The notes beneath the pieces are model-generated. The model was not told the DNA's origin and did no database searches. It worked only from the letters and a program-made list of their open reading frames with translations. From contig CAYTTA010000004.1 of NCBI GenBank assembly GCA_964440655.1, positions 1 through 64,000 of the forward strand: a stretch of DNA of 64,000 bases, in the 5' to 3' direction. The position numbers and the translations under genes are program-made. Below are positions 33,758 to 41,284 of this stretch, in pieces; position 1 is the stretch's first letter, and each line of letters starts with the position of its first letter. Origin of the DNA: CAYTTA01 sp964440655 (GTDB lineage Bacteria > Bacteroidota > Rhodothermia > Balneolales > Balneolaceae).

Positions 33758-34447
33758 ATGAGTGTAAACCTAGAGAAACGGGTACTGAACGCACTGAACA
33801 AAAACCACGACCGGGAGCGAAAACTCTCCTTCCTGGAGAAGATCTACCTTCCGGAGGTATTCAGAGGGCTCTGGTACAGTTTCAAGCAGATGCTGGCTCC
33901 CAAATTCACCATGCAGTATCCGGAGGAGCAATGGGATCCCCCCGCCATCTTCCGCGGAAGGCCGGTTCTGGTCGAGGACAACGGTCAGGAGCGATGTGTC
34001 GCCTGTGGTCTCTGCGCCCGTGCATGTCCGCCTCTTGCCATCAGCATGCAGGCTGCCGAGAAGGATGATCCGAAGGAGCGCTATCCCACCATTTTTGAGA
34101 TCAACATGCTCCGGTGCATCTACTGCGGCTACTGCGAAGAGGTCTGCCCGGAAGAGGCCATTGTGATGAGCGATGATTATGATATCGTCTTCCATTCCAG
34201 AGAAGAGGCGATCTACGACAAGCAGCGGCTTCTGGTCCCCAAGGAGGAGCTGAAGGAGCGACTCGACTATCTGCGGGAGTACCGCAATCCCCAGTTCGGT
34301 CAGTTCTGGGATTTCCAGGAGGAGAACAACATCCACTCTGTCAGAGACCGGGATCGGGACTGGAACACCGGACTCTCTCTGGTTGACATGCTGGAGCGGC
34401 AGAAGGAGATTGATGCCACCAAAGCGGATTCATCAGCCTGGGCCTGA
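33758..34447 (+). CDS. nuoI: NADH-quinone oxidoreductase subunit I-like ferredoxin (NuoI), solitary
   Basis: NuoI carries clusters N6a and N6b of complex I. The 229-residue protein has EVFRGLWYSFKQM and two 4Fe-4S motifs, CVACGLCARACPPLAISMQA and CIYCGYCEEVCPEEAIVMS, joined by the usual YPTIFEINMLR. The early Pro-Glu-Glu-Gln-Trp segment and the C-terminal extension with coiled-coil character fit NuoI of this phylum. No other complex I gene lies near; upstream is der and downstream is a gene of unknown function. It may be a duplicate, or the nuo operon may be split. Confidence 0.88.
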   Translation: MSVNLEKRVLNALNKNHDRERKLSFLEKIYLPEVFRGLWYSFKQMLAPKFTMQYPEEQWDPPAIFRGRPVLVEDNGQERCVACGLCARACPPLAISMQAAEKDDPKERYPTIFEINMLRCIYCGYCEEVCPEEAIVMSDDYDIVFHSREEAIYDKQRLLVPKEELKERLDYLREYRNPQFGQFWDFQEENNIHSVRDRDRDWNTGLSLVDMLERQKEIDATKADSSAWA

Positions 34448-34458
34448 TTCGGGACGTC

Positions 34459-35010
34459 ATGGCAAAAGAGATATCCCAGGGGCAGCTCAACGAAATTCTT
34501 CAGGATGCCACCTATATAGGGGATGAGGCGGAGGCTCTCCGCTATGTGATCGACACTGTACCGTACGATCAGGCGATCCCCGGAAACAGTTCCATCCTGG
34601 AGAAGCTTCTCTTGCTCGACCATCTCCAGCTGAACTTTTTCCGCCCTGTTTTTGAGCGGGTCGAGTCGGAACCGGGGCAGCCTGTCCGTACCGGCGATCT
34701 GGCTGTTATCAGCCAGACGTTCGAAATCGGTGAGGATGCAGGTCCGTTCGATATTCAGAAGGTGCTTGGGAAACTCTCCAAGCATCGAGCCGCCCTGGTC
34801 AGTATCCTGAAACGGATTCCTCTCATCGATTGGGAGCGCGAACTTCAGAACGGTTCGAAACGGATCACACTTTATGATTTCGTTCAGGAGATGATCTACA
34901 ACGACCGCAAAGTACTGAAGGAGATCGCCGATCTGGTTGCCATTTTCCAGCAGGATAGTCATACGCAACGGGAGATTCAGGCAAAAGCCCGCAAACAGAC
35001 ACTCAACTAA
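34459..35010 (+). CDS. Protein of unknown function, DinB-like helical fold possible
   Basis: The 183-residue product is soluble and mostly helical, with no signal peptide. The middle (residues 105-165) has KHRAALVSILKRIPLIDW and ITLYDFVQEMIYNDRKVLKEI, which resembles the DinB_2/DfsB helical-bundle layout. However, the His triad expected for such enzymes is not complete. The gene starts 11 bp after nuoI on the same strand and ends 12 bp before the next gene, so the three are likely one transcript. It could be a partner of the NuoI-like protein. No name is justified. Confidence 0.55.
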   Translation: MAKEISQGQLNEILQDATYIGDEAEALRYVIDTVPYDQAIPGNSSILEKLLLLDHLQLNFFRPVFERVESEPGQPVRTGDLAVISQTFEIGEDAGPFDIQKVLGKLSKHRAALVSILKRIPLIDWERELQNGSKRITLYDFVQEMIYNDRKVLKEIADLVAIFQQDSHTQREIQAKARKQTLN

Positions 35011-35022
35011 CCGGAGTTCGTT

Positions 35023-35613
35023 TTGTGGAGTGAAATCCTGATTGTGACCTGTTCACTTGCGGCCATGGTCCCGCTCTGGTATGAATCAGGAAGGGGGCAT
35101 GTCACGGTTAAATCGCTCTTATCCATTACGCTGGCGAGCATTCTTCTGATCTTTCTCCCTCACATTCGTGAACACATTCCCACAGACTGGGGAATGATCA
35201 TCGGCATCACCTCGCTCCTGATTTCACTGGCCGTCATCATCCACTATCTCAAGCCGGTCCATCTTCGTTTTCCGGTTGCCTTCTCTTTTACGCCGGCCGT
35301 CATCATACTTTTCTATCCGCTCATAGAAGGGGCATACATTCTGAAAGAATTGCTGAATCAGTTGCTGCAGGGTGGGGCGCTCTTTATCGGTGCGATGCTC
35401 TATCCAACCCTTCATAAAAAATTGCGGTACTCATTTATTCTGTTGTCAGGTCTCATACTGCTTTTAGCAGCCTACGTGATCTACTGGTTTACCGGGATCG
35501 GACAGTTGAACGGCTGGATCTGGCATCTCTGTCTGGCTGGCGGCCTGGTGGTGACTGCCTTCGGGATTCGCCAGATCCTGGGTCTGATGTCTCCTGAAAG
35601 GAGGGAGCCGTAG
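35023..35613 (+). CDS. Multi-pass membrane protein of unknown function
   Basis: From a TTG at 35023 (GGAG 8 bp upstream) the 196-residue product has about six hydrophobic segments (MWSEILIVTCSLAAMVPLW, SLLSITLASILLIFLP, GMIIGITSLLISLAVII, FTPAVIILFYPLI, SFILLSGLILLLAAYVIYW, LCLAGGLVVTAFGIR). No conserved motif was recognised. It lies between the DinB-like and redoxin-like genes. The TTG start is less certain. Confidence 0.55.
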   Translation: MWSEILIVTCSLAAMVPLWYESGRGHVTVKSLLSITLASILLIFLPHIREHIPTDWGMIIGITSLLISLAVIIHYLKPVHLRFPVAFSFTPAVIILFYPLIEGAYILKELLNQLLQGGALFIGAMLYPTLHKKLRYSFILLSGLILLLAAYVIYWFTGIGQLNGWIWHLCLAGGLVVTAFGIRQILGLMSPERREP

Positions 35614-35614
35614 C

Positions 35615-36127
35615 GTGTTGAGTGGTTTGAACAGGCTGAAGCCGGGTGATATCTTGCCAGACTGGAATCTGCAGGGGCCTGATGGAGAGACGGTTTCACT
35701 GAAGAGGTGGTTCGATCAAGGACCTCTGTTGCTCCTTGTTCTTCCTCCATTTGCGGATCCAGATTCAGACCCAGGTTCTGGAAGTGAAGATCCTGCCTCC
35801 GCCAGATGGGCCCGGAATCTGGCCTCCACCATCCGCGACAACATGAAACTCTATCGCACCCTCCGGACCGAGGTGGTGGCGATTCTTCCGATAAAGCCTT
35901 CCGATCTTGAGACGTTCCGAAAAGCAGAAAATCTCCCGTATGAGTTGTTGAGCTTCCAAGGTGAACTGGAAATAAGCGGAAAAGACTCAAAACTTGAAAA
36001 AGAGGACGAAAAGAGAGCGGCAGTGGTTGTCATTCAGAGAGATGGAACAGTGCATCATCTTCAGATTCTTGCCGGACCCGATGACAAGCTTGATCTGATC
36101 GGGCTGATGATGGCGCTTCGGGCATAG
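35615..36127 (+). CDS. Redoxin-fold protein lacking the peroxidatic cysteine
   Basis: The 170-residue product (GTG start at 35615, 2 bp after the previous stop) starts LKPGDILPDWNLQGPDGETVSLKRW, the opening of AhpC/TSA redoxins. The motif where peroxiredoxins have Cys, and thioredoxin-likes CxxC, is replaced by LLLLVLPPFADPDSDPGSGSED with no Cys. The later part (VVVIQRDGTVHHLQIL) keeps the fold's strands. It may be a binding or regulatory redoxin. Homology is based on the N-terminus only. Confidence 0.5.
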   Translation: MLSGLNRLKPGDILPDWNLQGPDGETVSLKRWFDQGPLLLLVLPPFADPDSDPGSGSEDPASARWARNLASTIRDNMKLYRTLRTEVVAILPIKPSDLETFRKAENLPYELLSFQGELEISGKDSKLEKEDEKRAAVVVIQRDGTVHHLQILAGPDDKLDLIGLMMALRA

Positions 36128-36906
36128 ATAAAGATCCGGGTCTGTCTGGTGGGCCGGGTTTGAATGCGCTCAAAATCGTGATTGATGCTCCGAGGCTAAA
36201 GGGTTCCTGATCCCAGACTTCCATTTTCCATTCGTTTCTAATCGAGTGACCTGACCGATCTCCTGGTCGGAGGTTCGTATAGAAATCCGGTAGCGGAGGA
36301 GTGCTACTCAACCAGATTTTCGATCGGCTCCTTAAGCAATTAGCGCAACCCCGATGTAACTGAATCGGTCCAACTATAATTGATTTGCAGGGTAGGTTCC
36401 TGAATCTGCGGGTCTCTCCAATCCCTACTTAACATAATATATATTATACGCCCAAGGGGCGACCGGGAATTGAGCGGTGCACATGATCACAGATTTGGGC
36501 TTGGTCGTTTATTTAGATTCCAGCTCGCTCGAACCATCCCATGGGTGCTGGATGTAATGTCAAGGGCTGTCAAGCGCCAATGGCGCTATTGGAGTTTATT
36601 CCGATTCAGGCCGTTTAATTGGAATAACAACCCTAAAGTCAAGAGTATGATGTTCAGCTCTATGGCCGCTTATTCTGTTATTGTCTCTCTTATTGGAATA
36701 ACTGTCCAACTGTCCAACTGTCCAAACGATCAAGCGAATACAACCTGGTTGGATAGTTGAGATAAATATTGGCACCAGAACAAGATAGAATCTAGATCTA
36801 GAACTGATCTCAACCATCGGGTTGCATCCCTTTTCCCATTCCGATACAATCACTCTCTCACTTTCATTCTCTCATTTTGCCATATTATTTTCCCGCCCCA
36901 GCCGAA
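36128..36906. other. AT-rich intergenic stretch without a convincing gene
   Basis: 779 bp between the redoxin-like gene and the DUF952 gene. Base composition is clearly more AT-rich than the neighbours from about 36400. It contains a perfect 14-bp A/T palindrome ATAATATATATTAT (36434-36447), the second locus of the palindromic repeat (36590-36710) and (CTGTCCAA)x3 (36702-36725). The longest open frame on each strand (36470-36760 plus, 36596-36853 minus) has no recognisable motif. Confidence 0.6.
36590..36710 (-). repeat. Second locus of the TTATTCC-N18-GGAATAA palindromic repeat
   Basis: TTATTCC (36596-36602) and GGAATAA (36621-36627) enclose exactly 18 bases; 74 bp later TTATTCT and GGAATAA (36695-36701) enclose 18 bases again. 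AATTGGAATAACAACC matches the reverse complement of the first unit at 19848 (15 of 16). The orientation is opposite to that locus. Arms outside the core are more decayed. Confidence 0.65.
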
Positions 36907-37263
36907 CTAATTCTCTTCTACCGCCACCTCAAATCTCCCATCCGTATTAGGTGTCAGATCGATTTTGTCGATGATGGCATCCAGATTGATTTTCTCGCTT
37001 ATTTCCGGTGATTTTCCATCCTCCGACCAGGAGATCGGACTGGACACTCGATGGGTATTGATAACCAGCAGCAGTACTTTTCTTCTACCATCAAATTTCC
37101 GGTTTGCCACCTCCTGAATCTCGGAACCAAGGCAGCAGGGAATCACTTGGGATCTCTCTTCACCGGGACTATCCGCATAGTAAAATCCCTCCCGAAGGCG
37201 ATTCTTCCAGTTTCTATTAGAAACCAGGTGAAATATCAAGTCCGGTGTATTCCGTCTATTCAT
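36907..37263 (-). CDS. DUF952 family protein
   Basis: The 118-residue product has the DUF952 pattern: an initial IFHLVSNRNWKN, then the EGFYYADSP... and SQVIPCC region that in relatives reads 'EGFIHCS', EVANRKFDGRRKVLLLVINTHRV and a late EKINLDAIIDKIDLTP. The conserved motif around EGFIHCS is altered (the Cys pair lies in VIPCCLG). Function of DUF952 is unknown. It is smaller than or equal to family members (about 100-120). It follows an AT-rich region and is divergent from nothing nearby. Confidence 0.65.
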   Translation of the reverse strand: MNRRNTPDLIFHLVSNRNWKNRLREGFYYADSPGEERSQVIPCCLGSEIQEVANRKFDGRRKVLLLVINTHRVSSPISWSEDGKSPEISEKINLDAIIDKIDLTPNTDGRFEVAVEEN

Positions 37264-37447
37264 TAAAGATTGATTGTATCACTGGTTCAGCCCCGCGGAA
37301 ATGAATGCTGCGGTCGGCTTAACAAATTCGATTTGCAGTTCAATATACGGCTCTTCCCAACCTCCTGCCTTCTTGACGTTTTGCCGTAAACCACTTTAAA
37401 CTCCGCATCAGTCCGTATCAGACCGACATGCGCATCAGGCCGCCATT

Positions 37448-38386
37448 TCAAGCGTCACTCTTGATCCGTCTTCTCCGTTCCGGTCTCTTTCTTGCTGCCA
37501 GGACCTTGCTTTCGATAAATTCAATTATGATGCCTGCGATATCTTTCCGGGTTGTTTTTTCAATTCCCTCCAAACCCGGAGAAGAGTTCACCTCGAGTAC
37601 CAGAGGACCCCGGTCCGACTGGAGCATGTCCACGCCCGCAATGGAGAGTCCCATTGCTTTCGCGGCAGTAAGTGCTGTAGTCCGCTCCTGCCGGGTCAGC
37701 TTGATGAGTTCGCTGCTTCCCCCCTTGTGCAGATTGGCCCGGAACTCCCCATCCTTGCCCTGCCGTTTCATGGCACCCACGACCTTGCCATTGACAATAA
37801 ATACCCGGATATCGGCCCCTTTCGCCTCCTGAATGAATTCCTGGACAATGACCCGGGCCTTCATACTGTGAAAAGCCTCGATGATCGATTCTGCCGCTTT
37901 TTTGGTCGGTGCAAGTACCACTCCGTACCCCTGTGTTCCCTCCAGGAGCTTGACAATCAAGGGAGCTCCACCCACACTTTCAATAATCTTCTTCACCTCT
38001 TTTGAGTAGTTCGTGAAGACCGTTTTGGGCAGTCCGACGCCTGCACTGGAGAGTATCTGAAGGCTGCGCAGTTTGTCTCTTGATCGTACCAGGGCCTGGG
38101 AGTCGACCGAGGTGAAGACATCCATCATCTCAAACTGGCGCACCACGGCAGCTCCGTAGAAGGTCATGGAAGCGCCGATTCTTGGGATCACGGCATCCAC
38201 ATCCCGGATCGGTTCTCCGAAGTAGTAGATCGCGGGATTGTCCTTCTCAATAACGATGTCACATTTAAGGTGGTCCAGCACCAGTGCCTCATGACCTCTC
38301 TGTTCAATCGCTTCTATCAGTCGGGATGTAGAATAAAGCGTTCGATCTCTGGAGAGGATGGCAATCTTTAATTTGTTGTCCTGCAT
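37448..38386 (-). CDS. rimK: Ribosomal protein S6--L-glutamate ligase (RimK family ATP-grasp)
   Basis: RimK adds glutamate residues to the C-terminus of ribosomal protein S6 or related targets. The 312-residue protein begins LKIAILSRDRTLYSTSRL. It contains the ATP-grasp motifs PLIVKLLEGTQGYGVVLA and IVQEFIQEAKGADIRVFIVNG. The Mg2+/ATP-binding end is LVLEVNSSPGLEGIEK. The C-terminal 15 residues are Arg/Lys-rich. It overlaps the upstream retropepsin-like gene by 83 bp, an arrangement typical of the RimK-RimB pair, so the two proteins probably act together. Some members of this family instead modify other substrates. Confidence 0.92.
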   Translation of the reverse strand: MQDNKLKIAILSRDRTLYSTSRLIEAIEQRGHEALVLDHLKCDIVIEKDNPAIYYFGEPIRDVDAVIPRIGASMTFYGAAVVRQFEMMDVFTSVDSQALVRSRDKLRSLQILSSAGVGLPKTVFTNYSKEVKKIIESVGGAPLIVKLLEGTQGYGVVLAPTKKAAESIIEAFHSMKARVIVQEFIQEAKGADIRVFIVNGKVVGAMKRQGKDGEFRANLHKGGSSELIKLTRQERTTALTAAKAMGLSIAGVDMLQSDRGPLVLEVNSSPGLEGIEKTTRKDIAGIIIEFIESKVLAARKRPERRRRIKSDA

Positions 38387-38828
38387 TAAGATACTCGTTA
38401 CTCATGATGTATTTTCTGGATACGTCCACCACAAATCGGTTCTGTATGAACTTCCGCCCCAACAGGACCGGATACTTCATCTCCGAGCGGTCGCTCAGAG
38501 AAAACTCAACCTCGTACCTCTGGCCCGCAAGTTCGAGCAGAGTCTGAATGATGATCCGTTTTTCACTCATCCCGTTCGAGCTGCGGATCTTCCGGATATC
38601 ATGAACAGGATAGGTGAACCGGCGGTCGGAGAACTCCGGATGAGACGGATCGAGCACATTAAAGGAGACCGTCCTGCCGTCTTCAGACACTTCGATCCCG
38701 TTGCAGTGCAGACTTGAGGTGTAGGCGCCGGTATCGATTTTCGCATCCAGGTTCGTCAGGTCCCATTCAGGGAAATCAACTTTTTCGATGCGTCCGATCC
38801 AGCTTTTTTCCTTTTTCCCTGTTTTCAT
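38304..38828 (-). CDS. ATP-dependent zinc protease / retropepsin-like (RimB-type) protein
   Basis: The 174-residue protein belongs to the Zn_protease (PF05618) family. The retropepsin-like signature DTGAYTSSLHC (residues 31-41) includes the catalytic Asp; later come the strand YPVLLGRKFIQNRFVVDVSRKY, matching the LLGR motif. The family typically accompanies RimK and may be its regulator. The gene overlaps rimK by 83 bp. It is upstream of rimK in the transcript; the end of the protein reads into the rimK start region, so the last 28 residues (YLNAGQQIKDCHPL...) are shared with coding DNA. Confidence 0.88.
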   Translation of the reverse strand: MKTGKKEKSWIGRIEKVDFPEWDLTNLDAKIDTGAYTSSLHCNGIEVSEDGRTVSFNVLDPSHPEFSDRRFTYPVHDIRKIRSSNGMSEKRIIIQTLLELAGQRYEVEFSLSDRSEMKYPVLLGRKFIQNRFVVDVSRKYIMSNEYLNAGQQIKDCHPLQRSNALFYIPTDRSD

Positions 38829-38918
38829 ATCTCCGTATTATAATCGCACCGACGGGTTTGGGGTGAATGCCCTCCGAACCGATGATTAAACGGACAATGA
38901 TCGCCTTTCTTGTTGCCC

Positions 38919-39452
38919 ATGAAACAGTTCCCCGAACCCTCAGACCTGCTCATTGCTGAAGAAAAGTACTCACGCCACTGGAAAAAGATCAGCCTTGCCG
39001 GATTGATCCTCTCCCTGACCCTGGTGCTCTTCTGGCTTCATGCCGATTCCGATCCGGACAAGATCGTCCTGGCAGGAGTTCTCCGATTGGGCGCTTTCCT
39101 CTGTTTTGCACTCTTTCTGCTGAGCTGGTTCAAGGTACGGCAAGGGCAGATCCGGGTTGAACTCCACTCTGAAGGTCATCATCTGCGGATCCGGTACCGG
39201 TTGCGGGACCGGATCGTTTCTGAAGAACGACTCGATCTACGCCGGATAAAAGATATCGAAATCTCCGGAATGCCGGATCGGACGGTGGCTGATGAGTTCA
39301 AACGAGCCTCTTTCACCCTCCGCTACCGCCTGAAAGACTCCGCCGACCCGATCTGGCTGTTTGATGTTGGTGACCGGATCCTCCCTTTCGACCGGGCCAC
39401 ATCAGCTGAAATCCTGGAATTCCTCCGAACACGGCTGAATCAGAACAAATGA
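38919..39452 (+). CDS. Hypothetical membrane protein (two helices)
   Basis: A 177-residue product from the ATG at 38919 (MKQFPEPSDLL; TTG at 38910 is less likely). Two hydrophobic helices lie at about residues 25-45 (LAGLILSLTLVLFWL) and 52-70 (VLAGVLRLGAFLCFALFLLSW). The rest is a soluble beta-rich part of about 105 residues (VELHSEGHHLRIRYRLRD, FTLRYRLKDSADPIWLFDVG), resembling a membrane-anchored PH-like domain. No family was recognised. It is oriented against its neighbours. Confidence 0.6.
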   Translation: MKQFPEPSDLLIAEEKYSRHWKKISLAGLILSLTLVLFWLHADSDPDKIVLAGVLRLGAFLCFALFLLSWFKVRQGQIRVELHSEGHHLRIRYRLRDRIVSEERLDLRRIKDIEISGMPDRTVADEFKRASFTLRYRLKDSADPIWLFDVGDRILPFDRATSAEILEFLRTRLNQNK

Positions 39453-39485
39453 GCCGACCTGAACAGATGAACTGAACAGAACAGA

Positions 39486-40337
39486 TCACTCGCCGAGTAT
39501 CTCCCGCACAAAACCGGGAAGTGCAAAGGCCCCCTGGTGAACAGCACTATTGTAGTACCGGAGTCCCTCCAGGCGTGCCCCCCCCTCCTTCACCCTCTTC
39601 AGTACAGACTTGTCGAGGGGCCCCTCTCCTTTCGAAGCGATCATCATCGACCACATGCCACCCGGATAGAGTGGAATGTAACTGAGATACATCTCTGTAT
39701 GCCGGAAGAGCCCCTTCAGGGTCTGCCAGGTATCCCGGATCCCCTTGTGGTAGGACTCCACCCACGGACTTTCCGTCTGGGCTGCAAGCACTCCATTGTC
39801 TACCAATGCATTACGGCAATCTTCATAAAAAGATCTGCTGAAAAGACCCTCCGCGGGTCCGACCGGATCCGACCCGTCCACGATTATCACATCGTAGGGG
39901 TCGGTCACATTTTTGACAAATGCGATCCCGTCCTCACACAGAACACGCAGTTTCGGATTCTCAAAATCGCCAACCTGCGGCAGATACTCCCGGGATGCAT
40001 CGATGACCACCTTGTCAATTTCAACCAGATCGACCTGTTCGACAGTTGGATGTTTCATCACCTCGCGGGCAGTCCCCCCGTCACCCCCGCCGATAATGAG
40101 AACGCGGCGGGGTGCAGGGTGTACGAACAGAGCGGGATGGCTGAGCATCTCATGGTAGACAAATTCATCTTTTTCCGAGAGCATTACCATGCCGTCGATG
40201 GTGAGAAGATTTCCCCAGGTATCGGTCTCAAAGACCTCAACCCGCTGATAATCGCTCTGTCGGGAGAATAGAATCCGTCTGATTCCGACCGTCAGGCCGG
40301 TTTTCCCGTGATAGAACTCCTGATACTGGATAGGCAT
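39486..40337 (-). CDS. speE: Spermidine synthase family aminopropyltransferase (SpeE)
   Basis: The enzyme transfers an aminopropyl group from decarboxylated S-adenosylmethionine to a polyamine acceptor. From the ATG at 40337 the 283-residue protein starts MPIQYQEFYHGKTGLTV; the longer reading to 40424 overlaps the pdaD gene and adds no conserved residue. The motifs are VLIIGGGDGGTAREV, LVEIDKVVIDASREYLP and VDGSDPVGPAEGLFSRSFY. It follows pdaD by 13 bp. The acceptor might be putrescine, or agmatine as in Thermus, given the arginine decarboxylase upstream. Confidence 0.94.
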   Translation of the reverse strand: MPIQYQEFYHGKTGLTVGIRRILFSRQSDYQRVEVFETDTWGNLLTIDGMVMLSEKDEFVYHEMLSHPALFVHPAPRRVLIIGGGDGGTAREVMKHPTVEQVDLVEIDKVVIDASREYLPQVGDFENPKLRVLCEDGIAFVKNVTDPYDVIIVDGSDPVGPAEGLFSRSFYEDCRNALVDNGVLAAQTESPWVESYHKGIRDTWQTLKGLFRHTEMYLSYIPLYPGGMWSMMIASKGEGPLDKSVLKRVKEGGARLEGLRYYNSAVHQGAFALPGFVREILGE

Positions 40338-40350
40338 GATGATCTGTCGT

Positions 40351-40833
40351 TTATCCCTCTCTGTACCAAAGGACCACGGCCGCGAATGTGGAACCGCATT
40401 TCTCCACAGTGTGCTCGGCTCCAACCGTTTTGATCTCCCGCAGTTTCCGGCCGCGATAGGAAAAAGCGTCCCGAACCATCTGTTCGACAGCCGCTTTCAC
40501 TTCGGCCAGAGGCGCTGTATCGGAGTGCTCCATGATCACGCCCGGCTCCGTGTCATCCTCCGGGATGCCAGCGGCAACAGCCGAGGAGATGATCTGACCC
40601 GGTGTGGACTCCACGATGTTCGCGTAGGCGAGTGGGATGAGTCCCCCTTTCGGAAGATTCATGCTCTCGATCTCCACCTGTCCGGCCGACGGTGGCAAGA
40701 TACTGCTCATTCTCATCAGGTTGGTGTCACCCACCCCGGCTTCAAGAAGTGCGTTGTCGAATGCATTCAGTGGGGAATTCCCTTCTGCCGCGCCTGTAAC
40801 GAGGGCATAGATATCAGGTGTTTTAACCATCAT
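40351..40833 (-). CDS. pdaD: Pyruvoyl-dependent arginine decarboxylase
   Basis: The enzyme decarboxylates arginine to agmatine, using a pyruvoyl group formed by self-cleavage. The 160-residue protein has the cleavage site RMSSILPPSA (Ser43-Ser44 at the start of the alpha chain), FDNALLEAGVGDTNLMR before it, PLAYANIVESTPGQIIS and the C-terminal VEKCGSTFAAVVLWY. Such enzymes are known in archaea, Chlamydia and some Bacteroidota-related phyla. It lies between speD and speE; a single operon makes polyamines from arginine without an ornithine route. Agmatinase is not in the window. Confidence 0.95.
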   Translation of the reverse strand: MMVKTPDIYALVTGAAEGNSPLNAFDNALLEAGVGDTNLMRMSSILPPSAGQVEIESMNLPKGGLIPLAYANIVESTPGQIISSAVAAGIPEDDTEPGVIMEHSDTAPLAEVKAAVEQMVRDAFSYRGRKLREIKTVGAEHTVEKCGSTFAAVVLWYREG

Positions 40834-40870
40834 CTGATAAAACCTAAGTCTGTGAAATTAATAAATAAAG

Positions 40871-41284
40871 TCAGTTCTCCCGGACGGTGGGTTCCGGTTT
40901 GAAACGCAGTTTTTCGCCTGCCGGAACCTTGAATACTCCCCGCTTCATCTCCATGCTGGAGACATTGGCCGATTCAAAGTTCTCCTTAAGCCTCTCTTGA
41001 ATGATCCAGGGATCGATGGTCTCCCCGCAGGTAAAGATGTCAACGGCAGCGTACCGGTACTCAGGCCAGGTATGGATGGCGACGTGAGATTCGGCAATAA
41101 CAACCACACCGCTTACCCCGAATGGACTGAAAGTGTGGAAATTGTGAGAAATGATTGTTGCCCGGGCCTCTCTGGTTGCTCCGAGAACCGCCTGTTCAAT
41201 GAAGTGGGCGTCGTTTAGTCTGGCCTCGTTGCAGTCATAAAATTCAACAAGAATCTGCCGGCCGAGTGCTTCCATCTTTACCAT
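40871..41284 (-). CDS. speD: S-adenosylmethionine decarboxylase proenzyme
   Basis: This class 1B AdoMet decarboxylase supplies the aminopropyl donor. The 137-residue proenzyme has the self-processing site ESHVAIHTWPEYRYA (Glu65-Ser66, with Ser66 becoming the pyruvoyl group), His71 and the late Cys86 in DIFTCGE. It starts MVKMEALGRQILVEFYDC. The ATG has AGAGGAAAG about 7 bp upstream. It heads a speD-pdaD-speE operon; spacing to pdaD is 37 bp. Confidence 0.96.
   Translation of the reverse strand: MVKMEALGRQILVEFYDCNEARLNDAHFIEQAVLGATREARATIISHNFHTFSPFGVSGVVVIAESHVAIHTWPEYRYAAVDIFTCGETIDPWIIQERLKENFESANVSSMEMKRGVFKVPAGEKLRFKPEPTVREN

Noticed and set aside
36470..36760. Possible gene of 96 residues in the AT-rich stretch
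   Set aside because: Starts at a TTG, has no recognisable motif, and its DNA includes the palindromic repeat and (CTGTCCAA)x3. Treated as intergenic.
36596..36853. Possible minus-strand gene of 85 residues in the AT-rich stretch
   Set aside because: Overlaps the repeat units on the other strand and shows no protein-like pattern.
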